Under the pieces are notes generated by a model. The model was not told the DNA's origin and made no database searches. It worked only from the letters and a program-made list of their open reading frames with translations. Shown here piece by piece: positions 24,713 through 35,164 of a stretch of DNA of 64,000 nucleotides (the stretch's first letter is position 1; each line of letters opens with the position of its first letter). Made by a program: the position numbers and the translations under genes. Source of the DNA: Blattamonas nauphoetae (taxonomy: Eukaryota; Preaxostyla; Oxymonadida); the NCBI GenBank assembly GCA_033064195.1, contig JARBJD010000002.1, positions 496,001 through 560,000 on the forward strand, given 5' to 3'.

Positions 24713-25826
24713 TAATGTTTCTTGTTCGACTTTTTCTTTCCAGATTTTCCCGATGACTTCTTTTTGGGTTTACGCTCCGATTCGCTATCATCAGAACCTT
24801 CCTCAGCGTCTTTGGGCTTCTTTTTCTTTTTCTTTTCACCCATTTCTTCGTTATTTCCTTCGTCGCGTTTCTTTTTCTTCTTTTTGCTGCTTTGTTTCTC
24901 ACCTTCATCTGAATCATCTCTACTCTGGCGTTTTTTCTTCTTCTTGCTTGATTTCTTCTCATCTTCATCGTCTGAATCATCTCTCTTTTTATTTTTCCTC
25001 TTCTTGCTCTTCTTTGCTCGTTTCTTTTCCTGTTCCTTTTGTTTCTGTTCCTCAGCTTCCTTTTGATTTTTCTTTGCTTGCTTTTCCTAAAGATGATGAC
25101 AATTATAGCAAAAACATACTGCCTCCTTCTGAGCTTGCGTTTTCTCTTGAAGAACAGCCCATTCAAACATTGAGAAGAGGAGTGAGAGTCCCACAGCTCC
25201 TACAACGAATATAATGAGCCATAGCCATGTCAGAGGATTATTTCCTGAAGAAAAATGAAGAAAGAAATCGATACCCTCCAAACAAAGCCCGGTGTATTGA
25301 CGAAGACCGAAGGTAGGGTCGGTTCGGCACTCAACAGCAAATGGTTCAGGAATTCCATGGTTGCAAGCCCATTTCATCAATTTTACGCCAACAAGGGAAG
25401 GGAATTGTTGCCGAAGAGCTTTTGAAGGAGTGAATGATTCGCTGTCTTTTGTACATCCACAATAAGCTTGTTGTTGGTAAGACAATTCTGAATAGCCTTT
25501 TTCGTGATCACATCGAAGACATGTGGAATTTAGGCTCCCATCTGGGTACCCCACAAAGATGGTTCCTTTGGTGAGTTTTCCATTCTTAATGAGTGAGTGG
25601 GTATTCTTGATTGGGATGGATGCGTCGCTTTCATTGTCTTTATTAAAACACATGTAAGGTGTTACAGAAAAGTGTTGTAGTGACACATGACAATACATTT
25701 TAACGCTATCATCACATGGATCGGCCTAAATCAATGCAATGACGTAAAGCTACAAAGGATGAATACTGCAATACTACTAGCCGCAGTACCTGTTCCAAGC
25801 AATATCAAGAGAGATATTTGGAGCAT
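24713..25826 (-). CDS. Unknown type I membrane protein with Cys-rich ectodomain and Lys-rich tail
   Basis: I do not recognise the family. Exon 1 (start 25826) is a signal peptide, MLQISLLILLGTGTAASSIA, cut by a GTATTC...TTTAG intron and continuing ADPCDDSVKMYCHVSLQHF. The lumenal or external domain (~190 residues) holds about a dozen cysteines, including CLRCDHEKG and YCGC pairs. A single transmembrane helix (PLTWLWLIIFVVGAVGLSLLFSMF) follows. After an intron (QKEA|EKQAKK) the cytosolic tail of ~120 residues is almost all Lys, Glu, Asp and Ser, with repeated KKKKK blocks and DDSD acidic patches, ending SNKKH at the TAG at 24713. The acidic patches could be casein-kinase-2 sites (inference). 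The tail could bind acidic lipid or nucleic acid. Confidence 0.7.
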
Positions 25827-26007
25827 CCTTAGGGGAACAAAGATGCTTAAATGACTCAATCTCGATCTTGAGTGAAATAAATGGTGGGTATGGGGATCCA
25901 ACAGAGGGTGTCGAGTGGAGTTAAAATTAAAAGGAACTTATGATGAAATGGTGCAAACAAGGTGAACGAATGTTAGTACGCAAAACACGGGTAAGTCACT
26001 CCCCAAA

Positions 26008-27611
26008 TCACAATTCCGTTTTCTCAACTTCATCTTTCTTGTCCTGCAGAGGCTCATCAACGTGGATGTCGGATCTTGCTCCAAGCTCTTCTTTCACTTG
26101 TTCTGGCTTCTCTTCATTTTCAGCCTTCGTCGCTTCGGCTTTGGTCTCGCTCGGTTGGTCTTCTTTCTTCTCCTCCCTCTTCTCTTCTTCCGCGTCCTTC
26201 TTCTCCACAGCTGGACCTTTGGGTGTCTCTGCGATGACTGGCTCCTGCGTGTTCCTCTCGCCTGCTGTCTCCTTCTGTGCAGGCGGTGTGGGCGGCGGGT
26301 ATTCCGGCCCGCTCTTCACCTTCGGCTCCTCCGCCTTCTTCGGCCGCACCTTCCTCTCCCCCGCCTCGCCCGCCTTCCTCTCCTTCCTCTTCCGCCCCTC
26401 GTGCTCCTCCCGCAGGTGTGCCGGCTGCGCCTTCTCCCGCACTTCCGGCGGCACTGAGCCCGGCGCGTAGTCGTCCAACTTTGCCTCGCCGCGCGCGTAG
26501 TGCCGCGACTCCTTCCACGCACGCCCCTTCCTCTTCACGTGCCTCTTTTTGTAGTTCTCCCGCGAATGGTCAAACGGCTCGTACACAAACCGCGGATACG
26601 GAATCGCCTTGATCCTCTTCTGCGTCACTCCCCCCTTCGCCTCCAGTCCTTCTTTCGGAATCGTCACTGTGTGGCGCACAGGGCGTTGGAACGGCGGCTG
26701 CGTCAATCCCTCCAGATTCGTCCGTGCCACACTCTTTGCTGTGTCAGCCAAGCTCTTCGCGCGACGTTGGTAGGCATCGTCCCAGCTGCGGGCAATCATG
26801 TCTGTCAGCGTCAGCTCCACAATCAACGGCTCGTCCGCTATGGCAAACAAAGGGGTTCAGATGATGATGGGCATTCAGTGCATACGTTTGATTGGGCCAG
26901 ATCCGTTTGATCCGTATCCCATGGATGGTGGAAATGTGAGTCGGCGCGTCTCACCAACACAACACCCGATGATACCCTACGCTCATCACAGAACAACAAA
27001 ACAACACACTTCATCCACTCCTTTGATTGTTTCTCCATATCCAACACGGAAAACATACGCTTCTGTTGGTTCTGTGTAATCCATCACTTTCATGTCTCGA
27101 TACGTAATAATCTTGTAACTGATCTATTAGGATTAAGACACGATATTCTCCTGCCGACATGGAAAACTAACCTCTACTTCGTCTGATTTTCGAACCCGAC
27201 GTGTGCAACGACGAGCTGGCACAATTGTTTCGATTGTGAGCTCATCAGGCGGTGCACGATCAAAGTATTTCGGGTTCACGGTCGAGGCGTCATGTGTTGG
27301 TTTGGCTATTGGAGAGACAATGAACAAGAAATGGATGAATTAAGACAGAGTGAATGTATACGGTATGAAGCTTTGGGAATCGGCTGTATTCATCAAATTT
27401 CAGTATGATAGTAAATTTAGTTCCGATAAATGAAGAGAATTTGAGAATAGAAGAGGGTAAGCATCATTATTGGAGAGATAATGAAAAGGGTTTAAAAACA
27501 GACCTCATAAGGTTCCTCTGTTCTATTCTGGAGTTCTGCCCAATAGTCCTCGAATTCATATTCTATTGCCCTGAGGAAAGGCAAAAGAAGGACTAGGAGC
27601 CCGAAGAACAT
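26008..27611 (-). CDS. Secretory-pathway FKBP-type prolyl isomerase ending in KTEL
   Basis: Assembled from six exons starting at 27611. MFFGLLVLLLPFLRA is a signal peptide. After a short linker the FKBP domain begins ELTIETIVPARRCTRRVRKSDEVE, then ISYKIITYRDMKVMDY, AYVFRVGYGETIKGVDE, GIIGCCVGETRRLTFPPSMGYGSNGSG and PIKPDEPLIVELTLTD. These match the conserved VIxGxDxG, VGExRxLxxPPxxxYG and PLxFxVEL blocks. The catalytic-site Phe/Asp near the first loop look altered, so activity is uncertain. A tail of ~230 residues rich in Lys, Glu, Ala and Pro follows. It ends KDEVEKTEL, a KDEL-like ER retrieval signal. The tail DNA, especially about 26270-26720, is far richer in GC than the surroundings. Likely an ER folding factor (inference from signal plus KTEL). 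Confidence 0.8.
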
Positions 27612-27893
27612 CGTTTTCAGATGAATCCATGGGTTGGATCTTTGTCAAAAGCAAAACTGTGTTTTATTCATGAAATGAAGCCATCGAGATGAATATATCA
27701 GAACAGGAGGCTCTGCATGGTCTGTGTGAAATGAGATCTTGAAAAATCCACAGGATTCGGAGAAGCGTGGCAAATATAACAGAAAAGTGGAATATTTTGA
27801 CAATTTTTGATGGATTAGTGTTTTGTGAACAGAAAAAGTGGATGAGCTCGAACCTTGAAACTATATTTCAGATGAAGTGCAGAGAGTCTCTTC

Positions 27894-30788
27894 TCACCTC
27901 CACTCGTCGCCGTCCATCATGACGTAATCGTAGCCAAACATCCCGCGATCGTTTGAGTTTTTGCGGCGGTTATGACTTCTCCCTTCCTTTCGATATCCCT
28001 TCGGTGTCTGGAGCGGACCTCCCGACTGCTGATTGTATCGTTGTGGCGTCGAGTTTCGGTGCTGCCCTCCCCCTCCTCTCTCCTGGTTCCTTTGCTGGTG
28101 ATTCTTCTGTTGTTGTTTTGGTTGAGGTGCTGTTGGCTTTGGCTGTGGAAGAACGGGCTTTGGTTGCTGGAGGACGACAATTCGAGACCTGGGCGGAGGG
28201 GTGTTCTGTTGGGGACGAGGTGCAGACGACGGAAGTTGTGGATTTGGCTCAGTTTTGATCTTCGATTGTGGAGGGTCATTCGACCCTTTTTGAGGATGTT
28301 CGGTCTTTTTCTCTTCCTCCTGTTGTCTCCTCTTTCCCTCATCTTTGTTCTTGATGGCATCTTCCTGTTTCTTCCTTGCTTCATCATTTTTCTTTTTTTC
28401 TTCTTCTCTCTTTTTAAGGTCTTCTTCTCTTCGTCGTTTCGCATCTTCCTCCTTTTTCTTTTCCTCTTTTCTTTTCCTTTCCTCTTCCTCTCGTTTTCTC
28501 CTTTCTTCTTCCTCTCGTTTTCTTCTTTCTTCTTCCTCTCGTTTTCTTCTTTCCTCTTCCTCTCGTTTTCTCCTGTCATCTTCTCTCCGTCGCCGGTCCT
28601 CGTCTTCTTTCCTCCGTCTGTCCTCATCTTCTCTCTTTCGCCTGTCCTCGTCATCTCTCCTTCGCCTGTCCTCGTCATCTCTCCTCCGCCTGTCCTCGTC
28701 ATCTCGGCGACGTTTTCTGTCTTCCTCTTCGCGCTGTTCGATTCGTTGTCTTTCGTTCCAACGTCTGTCGTCTTTTCTCTTTTCACTGTCCTTCCTTCGT
28801 TCATCATGTCTCCTGTCTTCGGTCCTCCTTCGTCCATCCTCTCCCTTTCGCTCATCTTCTCTTCGTCGATTGTCCTCCCTTCGTCGATCGTCTTCTCGCC
28901 TCCTCACATCACTTCTCCTTCGTTCGTCTTCTCTCCTCTGTTCATCCTCTCGTCTTCGATCAATTCGTCGATTCTTCTCATTCTGACTGTCTCTGCTCCC
29001 TCTTGAAAAGTCCCTCTCATCGTTTCTTGATGGCTCTCTTTCTCGATCATAAGACAATGTGCCACTCCGAACAATGGTGGCTGGTTTGTCAAGTAATGGT
29101 GTCCGATGTTGTGTGTTCTGGTGCTGACTTTGTTGTAATTCGGTTGTATTTAGTTGAACAGACTTTGTTGGAGTGGTATTTTCAGATTTGCTGGGCGTTT
29201 TCTTTGCTTCGTCAAGTGATCCTCGTTTTGGTGTTTCTGGTTCCGATTCAGGCGGACTTTCCACGTCACTGTAGTCATCTCGAGGGTCGATCAGTGATGA
29301 GGCTGGTGTGTGATTCTGGAGTGTTGATATCACGTTGCTGGAGGTTTGGGGTGGATTGGAGATGATGGGCTGGTTTCTATTCGAAGCCATGTCAATCGCC
29401 GGAGCTGCAGTGCGTTTCATGGGTGCTTTTGAGTTATATGGTGGATTCCAGTCACGTTGTGGGTGGGGTGGATAATATGGTTGGATTGGACCTTGTGAAA
29501 ATGAAGACATTGGCTGGAGAAGTGGTGGTTGATGATGAGTGGGTGGATGAAGATGTGTTGGGTGAAGTGGTCCGTGTGTCATCATTTGCGGTTGGTGGAT
29601 TGGCATTTGGGGAGGGATTGTTCCAATTGTTGGAGGAGGGAGTTGATACGGGTATTGAGGCTGCATTGGGACAATCAATGGAATTGGTTGCATGTACGGT
29701 GCTTGCTGAGGATTTTGATATTCCCATTGAGGATTATAGTTGAATTGTGGAGGGTATGGCGGTTGGAGCGGTAGTTGAGGGGTTGGTGCAAGAGGAGTTT
29801 GAGCGACTTGATTTTCTTTTTCAATGCGTTTACGTTCTTCATAGAAATATTCAAAGAAAAAGTGTTTTGACTTGCCAAGGGTATGTGACTGAGGGAGTGA
29901 TCTGGTCGAACGGATATTCATTTCTGGGTATGTGGAAGCTGTGGTGTAGAATGCTCGAAGACGATTGACACATTCCCTAACTGTTTCTAAATTGGCTTCA
30001 CACAATTTTTCAACAAAGTCTTTCGGGCGGAGTGGTAGTTTGAGGGCTGATGCTGTCATTAGAATGATAGTGCAGACAATTGTGTTGGGGTCGAATAGGA
30101 GTGAGAGTGGAAAACGAAAAGAATCCAATAAAAGTTGCCAGGCAGCTTCTTGGGTTGACTCTTTGTAGTCAAGTTTTGTGCAGTATTTCATCATGAGCTT
30201 GAGATAGTTTGGAGTATCAAAATCAAAATCCAGCATCGTAAGAAGTTTCCACTCGGCTGTGGATATGGCCTCACACATCAGTGTGTAGAGCTAAATGAGA
30301 TGGATCAGGTAATAGTGGAGAATAGAACAATGAAGTGGTGCAGACTGGTCCAGAATCATCAATTGGTTGTGAGTTTGACCCATTCCTCAGTCGATTCATT
30401 CCTCGAATAAAATCTTGAATATATTTCAATGAATCTTCAACTTTTGTTGCCAGGAACAATGAAGCAACAGCAACAACCTGAGAGAGTGAACGACGAGAAT
30501 GAACAAACCTCAAAATTATGCTTACATAAAGATTCGATGGTAAAAAATTCGTGATAATATGAACAAGCAGTCAGAATAGCAAATGAATTTCTGGCGTACG
30601 GGAAGAAGAAGTTTCAAATAAGAGAAAAAGGATGATGACACTGACGATGAAACAAACAACTGTAAGTGCTTGCCTAATGCTTGAATGAGCATACAGGCAC
30701 GAAAATGAACCTGGCTTTCCACGACGAATTCAATACCATTATAACGTGAAGGACTTGCCTGGAGTTGCTTGAACGGAAGTGTTAACAT
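27894..30788 (-). CDS. Transcriptional cyclin (T/K/L type) with long Arg/Asp/Glu-rich tail
   Basis: Cyclins of this group pair with CDK9/12/11-type kinases that phosphorylate RNA polymerase II or act in splicing. The start at 30788 gives MLTLPFKQLQASPSRYNGIEFVVESQVHFRACMLIQALGKHLQL, the first half of the cyclin box (SPSRxxGI motif). Two introns then join NSFAILTACSYYHEFFTIESL and VVAVASLFLATKVEDSLKYIQDFI. A further intron joins SGP|LYTLMCEAISTAEWKLLTMLDFDFDTPN, leading into the second cyclin fold. Beyond residue ~300 comes a Pro/Gln/His-rich region, then (28390-28990) some 200 residues of RRRDDED/RRREDD-like repeats, then a Lys/Gln/Pro-rich end. The RED-type tail recalls RS-like regions of cyclin L and other splicing proteins. 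The exact subtype is not decided. Confidence 0.8.
28390..28990 (-). repeat. Arg/Asp/Glu low-complexity repeat inside the cyclin gene
   Basis: Degenerate tandem units of about 21-24 bp encode RRRDDED, RKREEEE and related heptads. All units keep the cyclin reading frame, so this is a coding tract, not a non-coding satellite. Confidence 0.7.
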
Positions 30789-31053
30789 GAAAAGATTGTG
30801 GGATTCCTCCGTCTCCACGAGGAAAACTGGTACATGGACAAAGTGTTGATGAAAGCCAGATGAATGCTATTCTGTGGCAAATCGGTATGACGTGACTTCT
30901 CAAATCAGATAAAAAAATGGAAAGAAATGATGTGTCATCTGTTGCGATTCCAATGACAATAAAATATCAAAAATTACCAGCTACGAGCCAATTGCACATG
31001 CTCTCAGTCTCATGCTCCGTTGAAATTGATGATGAAGGGGTACAATCCAGATC

Positions 31054-31969
31054 ATGCCCATAAAAATGTCTGATCAGTACTCAGAACTTATTGCTGAATG
31101 GAATGCTATTCAAGAGATTGTGAGTAAATCTGTTGTATACTCAGACTCTTTTGACTCGTTTTCGTTACCTACTCCTGCACAACCCATGCCACCCAATTCG
31201 TCTTCAACAACTGTGTTACACACTCTCCCGACACAAACAGGAACCTCACCAACAGGGTCAGACTCCAAACCAATCGTTTCTCTTATTGCTGGTGCAGATA
31301 TCAGTTTTGATACCTCTGACTCATCAAGAGGAGTCGCAGCCATTGTAGTTCTCCAGTATCCAAGCTTCAACCAAGTCTACTGCAAGACTCGAGATTTCAC
31401 TTTGAACATTCCGTATATTTCTGGATATCTTGCCTTTCGTGAGAAGGATGTGATCGTGGAAATGATGCGTGAACTTCAAGATGAACACCCAGAACTCTAC
31501 CCCCAAGTTTTGTTCATCGATGGAAATGGGCTTCTCCATCCACGTAGTTTGCATTCGATTCGTTTTTCTCCCTTCTAGGATCTGGGTGTGCGTGCCATGT
31601 TGGCGTTGAATTGGACATCCCAACCATTGGAGTCGGGAAGACTTTTCTTGCTTTTCCAGAACTTCATTGGAACACCGCTCAATATCGGGATGCACTTGTT
31701 CAGAAGGGTGATTGGGTTCCCCTTATTGATACCACTGGTTTTGTCTGTGGTGCTGTGTGTTCCTTTCATCTTCCATATTTCTTCCCTAGTCTGTAAAAAC
31801 CGCCCCAAACATCAAAAACCCAATTTTTATTTCTGTTGGACATCGTTTTCAACTCGAAAGTGCGGTCCAATTCGTTGTTGATTGCTGCAAGTTTCGACAA
31901 CCAGAACCTATCAGAGCAGCCGATCATGCAGGACGAGAATTTGTGCGTCTCCACCCTCTTCCACATTGA
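31054..31969 (+). CDS. EndoV: Endonuclease V (deoxyinosine/inosine-specific nuclease)
   Basis: Cleaves nucleic acid near inosine. It is a DNA-repair enzyme in bacteria and an RNA nuclease in many eukaryotes. Exon 1 holds the catalytic strand AGADISF (Asp), a conserved PYISGYLAFREKD (Glu) and PQVLFIDGNGLLHPR (Asp). A GTTTGC...TTCTAG intron (ending 31578) joins HPR|RSGCACHVGVELDIPTIGVGKTFL, with the Lys of the active site. A later intron joins to KNPIFISVGHRFQLESAVQFVVDCCKFRQPEPIRAAD, which has the conserved SVGH histidine and the C-terminal RxPEPxRxAD block. All key residues are therefore present. An insert of ~40 residues rich in Ser/Thr/Pro lies before the first catalytic strand. The start could also be the Met four codons later. 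Confidence 0.9.
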
Positions 31970-32037
31970 GTGGAATCTTACCATTTCGTGTTTTGAGAAG
32001 TGAATGTTGCTTTGAGGTGAATATAGTGGTCTACATC

Positions 32038-32043
32038 AATAAA
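32038..32043 (+). promoter_or_regulatory. Possible polyadenylation signal after endonuclease V
   Basis: AATAAA occurs 69 nt after the stop codon and 200 nt before the next start. Position fits a 3'-end signal, but a six-base match by chance is possible. Confidence 0.35.
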
Positions 32044-32242
32044 TGAACTCAACTGTATCAAATATTCTCTTGTGAAACTGTTTATCCACAAATATCAAAA
32101 CTTGTGAATCTCCGAAAGGCTTCTTTCCCAGCTCGATAAGATCAGACCATTATCAAAGATAAAACGCGATCTCGACCTTCGCGTCTTACATATTTAATCC
32201 TTCTTCAAGCTTTTTTGGCACTTCTTCTTAATTATTGCTGCT

Positions 32243-34927
32243 ATGACGAATAAAGAACTCATTTCCAAGGAATTCACCGAATTGAAACAGAAATATCCTT
32301 CTATGCGTTTATTGAAGCGAACAACTCCATTTCCCATCCGCTTTACCATTGATTGTGAACTTCCTCTTAATTGTGATACCCCAGAAATCCGTTTTTTACT
32401 GACAATTTCTGAAAACTACCCGAAGGAACCAGCAACATTTGAGGTGAAATCAAATGATATTCCGGAAGTTGTCGGAAAGAAACTCGTGGATTCTCTAAAA
32501 GTCAAGACAAAGAAGAAATCTTGTGTCCAAATTGCCCAATTTCTTTCTGAACCGAACAATTTGATGGCAGCCATCCAACCAATGTGTGATTCTTATCCTG
32601 GATGCAATCCAGATGGTTCAAGTTGTATTAGATGGGCATTACGTGAAGGTATTGTTACAGAAATCCAAGAATCCGCTGTGATAGACTATCTTCCGGACCC
32701 CGACGCGTCCCCTCCTCCGCAGGAGGAATCTCCGGCCCCAAGCAGCACCAAACCGCTTGTTGACGCTGACGAAATGCCAACAGATGAGGCATCATACAAA
32801 GCGATGATGATGAACTTGATTGGGCCCTCGTCACTGAAATCGAAGAAAGAAAAGGAGGAACCCAAAAAGAAGAAAAAGAAGAAGAAGCAGATCTCGGGAT
32901 TCACTGAAGAGGAGATTGGAGAGATGTACGACGAAGACCTGTCTGAGGACACCATTCGAAGGAGGCGACGAGAACGAATGGAAGTTCGACGGGCACTGAA
33001 GCTTCAGCAGGACAAGAAGGCAGAGGAGTTCACGATCGGAGAGGAAGTCAAGACGAAGAAAGAACGCCGAGCCGCAAAGCAAGCCTTGCTCGGAGACGAA
33101 GAGCAGACCCAATTGCAGGACGAGTCGTCCAGTGAGGCCGGCGTCATCCCAGAAATGCACGAATCAGTCGGCGTGGAGGGCCTTTCCTCGGCGGGTGTCC
33201 TCCACTCGCACGTGCTCTCCCACGACGTGATCCTCGGGTCCGTCACGTTCACCTTCCACGGAGTCGAGCTCCTTGTGGACACTACCATCGAGCTTGGAGT
33301 GGGGAAGAGGTATGGGCTTGTGGGATACAACGGGTGTGGCAAATCGGTCATGCTCAAGGCCCTCGCGCACGGCGAGCTGCCGCTGCCGGAGTGGTGCGAT
33401 ACGTACCTGCTCGATCGGGAAGCACCTCCACTCAAAGTGCCTGCATTGGACTATGTCATCCAGGTGGACAAGGAACGAGTTGAGATTGAGAAGAAGGTTG
33501 CAGAGTTGACTGGTGAGAAGAAGAGGAAGAGGAAGAAGGGTGAGGAAGATGCAGAACTGACGGAAGAAGAACTCACTCTCCTGAATGAGTTGTACTCTCG
33601 ACTGGACGAGATTGATGCCGACAAGGCCAGAGCAAAGGGGGCCGAAATTTTGAGAGGACTCGGCTTCAGTCCCGACAAGCAGATGCAGATGACAAAGGAC
33701 ATGAGTGGAGGCTGGCGAATGCGTCTCTCACTCGCCCGTGCTTTGTTCCTCCGTCCGTCCCTCCTTCTCCTCGACGAGCCTACAAACCATCTCGATCTGG
33801 AATCGTGCGTGTGGCTGGAAAATCATCTCAAGAACTATGAGCGGTGTTTGGTTGTGGTATCACATTCGCAGGACTTCCTCAACGGTGTGTGCAACCGGAT
33901 TGCCCACTTCCACAAAAAGAAGATCAACTACTACACTGGCAACTACAACCAATACCTCATCACCAGACGCGAGCGAGAGGAAAACCAGCGGAGACAATAC
34001 GAGACCGAGCAGGCGCAGATTGCAGACATCAAAGAGTACATCGCTCGTTTTGGACGCGGACGGTCGAAAATGGCAGCACAAGCTCAGTCGCGAGCGAAAC
34101 AGCTGGAGCATATGGAACTGCGCGGACTGACAGAACAAATTGTCGAAGACAGGCTCTTCCATTTCAAGTTCCAGAAGTGTGGGACACTCCCATCTCCTGT
34201 GATCCAGATTGAGGAGCTGTTCTTCTCTTACGTCAACCCGGAGGATGGACTGGAGAAGGACATCTTCCACAACATGTCTCTTAACGTGGAGTACAACTCC
34301 CGTGTTGCCCTCGTCGGTGAAAACGGCTCTGGCAAGTCAACATTCTTGAAGTTGATCGCCGGCGACCTTCAGCCACAGCGAGGCATCATCCGCCGACATC
34401 GCAACATGCGAATCGCTCGCTATCACCAGCACTTGGAGGAGCAGCTCGACATGAACCTATCCGCTCTCCGCTTCCTCCTCAAGGAATTTCCAGCCACGGG
34501 GAAGGAGGACGAGGAGGGCAATGCAGCGACGGGAGTTGTCGTCAACAGTGGCACGCTCGCGTCTGTCGAACAGGCCATGCGCGGTGCACTCGGGCGGTAC
34601 GGTCTGAGCGGGTTCCAGCAGCTCTTGCCGATGAAGAATTTGAGTGATGGGCAGCGCAGCCGAGTCCTTTTTGCGTGGATGTCGTTCTCCAACCCACACT
34701 TTCTTCTCCTTGACGAACCGACCAACCATCTTGATCTCGAAACAATTGACGCTCTTGCTGATGCCATCAACGAGTTCGAGGGTGGTGTTCTTCTTGTTTC
34801 CCATGACTTCCGTTTGATCCGCCAAATTGCGAAAGAGATTTGGGTTTGTGCAGACATGACCATCACACCATTCAAAGGAACAATCGATGATTACAAAACC
34901 CAGCTCGAAACCAAGCTTGGAGAATAG
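32243..34927 (+). CDS. ABC-F ATPase with N-terminal RWD domain
   Basis: An intronless gene of 894 residues. Residues ~1-120 look like an RWD domain (LKQKYPSMRLL, LLTISENYPKEPATFEV), a fold that in GCN2 and other proteins binds partners such as GCN1. A Lys/Glu-rich linker follows, then two ABC cassettes of ABC-F type without membrane domains. Cassette 1 has Walker A GYNGCGKS, signature MSGGW and Walker B LLLLDEPTNHLDL. Cassette 2 has GENGSGKST, LSDGQ and LLLDEPTNHLDL. The linker between them contains the usual basic ABC-F helix region. ABC-F proteins of the GCN20/ABCF1 group work on ribosomes and translation control. An RWD domain would give a direct GCN1-type contact (inference). GC content rises sharply across about 32.7-34.8 kb. 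Confidence 0.88.
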   Translation: MTNKELISKEFTELKQKYPSMRLLKRTTPFPIRFTIDCELPLNCDTPEIRFLLTISENYPKEPATFEVKSNDIPEVVGKKLVDSLKVKTKKKSCVQIAQFLSEPNNLMAAIQPMCDSYPGCNPDGSSCIRWALREGIVTEIQESAVIDYLPDPDASPPPQEESPAPSSTKPLVDADEMPTDEASYKAMMMNLIGPSSLKSKKEKEEPKKKKKKKKQISGFTEEEIGEMYDEDLSEDTIRRRRRERMEVRRALKLQQDKKAEEFTIGEEVKTKKERRAAKQALLGDEEQTQLQDESSSEAGVIPEMHESVGVEGLSSAGVLHSHVLSHDVILGSVTFTFHGVELLVDTTIELGVGKRYGLVGYNGCGKSVMLKALAHGELPLPEWCDTYLLDREAPPLKVPALDYVIQVDKERVEIEKKVAELTGEKKRKRKKGEEDAELTEEELTLLNELYSRLDEIDADKARAKGAEILRGLGFSPDKQMQMTKDMSGGWRMRLSLARALFLRPSLLLLDEPTNHLDLESCVWLENHLKNYERCLVVVSHSQDFLNGVCNRIAHFHKKKINYYTGNYNQYLITRREREENQRRQYETEQAQIADIKEYIARFGRGRSKMAAQAQSRAKQLEHMELRGLTEQIVEDRLFHFKFQKCGTLPSPVIQIEELFFSYVNPEDGLEKDIFHNMSLNVEYNSRVALVGENGSGKSTFLKLIAGDLQPQRGIIRRHRNMRIARYHQHLEEQLDMNLSALRFLLKEFPATGKEDEEGNAATGVVVNSGTLASVEQAMRGALGRYGLSGFQQLLPMKNLSDGQRSRVLFAWMSFSNPHFLLLDEPTNHLDLETIDALADAINEFEGGVLLVSHDFRLIRQIAKEIWVCADMTITPFKGTIDDYKTQLETKLGE

Positions 34928-35164
34928 TCTTATTTTCATGAGACATTTCACAATGAAAGATCGACATCTGAACCTCCCAATTTCATGTACAGGTCAAGTG
35001 AAGTGGAAAGAAATCGAAATCTCTCGTCGCAGTCGAAACTATATTCTGAACAAACCCCATGTTCATCATGTTCATGATATATCAAAAAACTCTGAAAAAC
35101 AAAATCGATGCAACCTTCCATAGGAGTTTGGCACTGTTCAAAAAGAGTCACACAAATGATGCAT

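Noticed and set aside
24722..25214. Phe/Ser/Leu-rich plus-strand frames resembling membrane proteins
   Set aside because: Antisense of the Lys-rich tail of the type I membrane protein.
27972..29006. 344- and 213-codon Ser/Leu/Phe-rich plus-strand frames that look like membrane proteins
   Set aside because: Antisense shadows of the Arg/Asp/Glu repeat in the cyclin gene.
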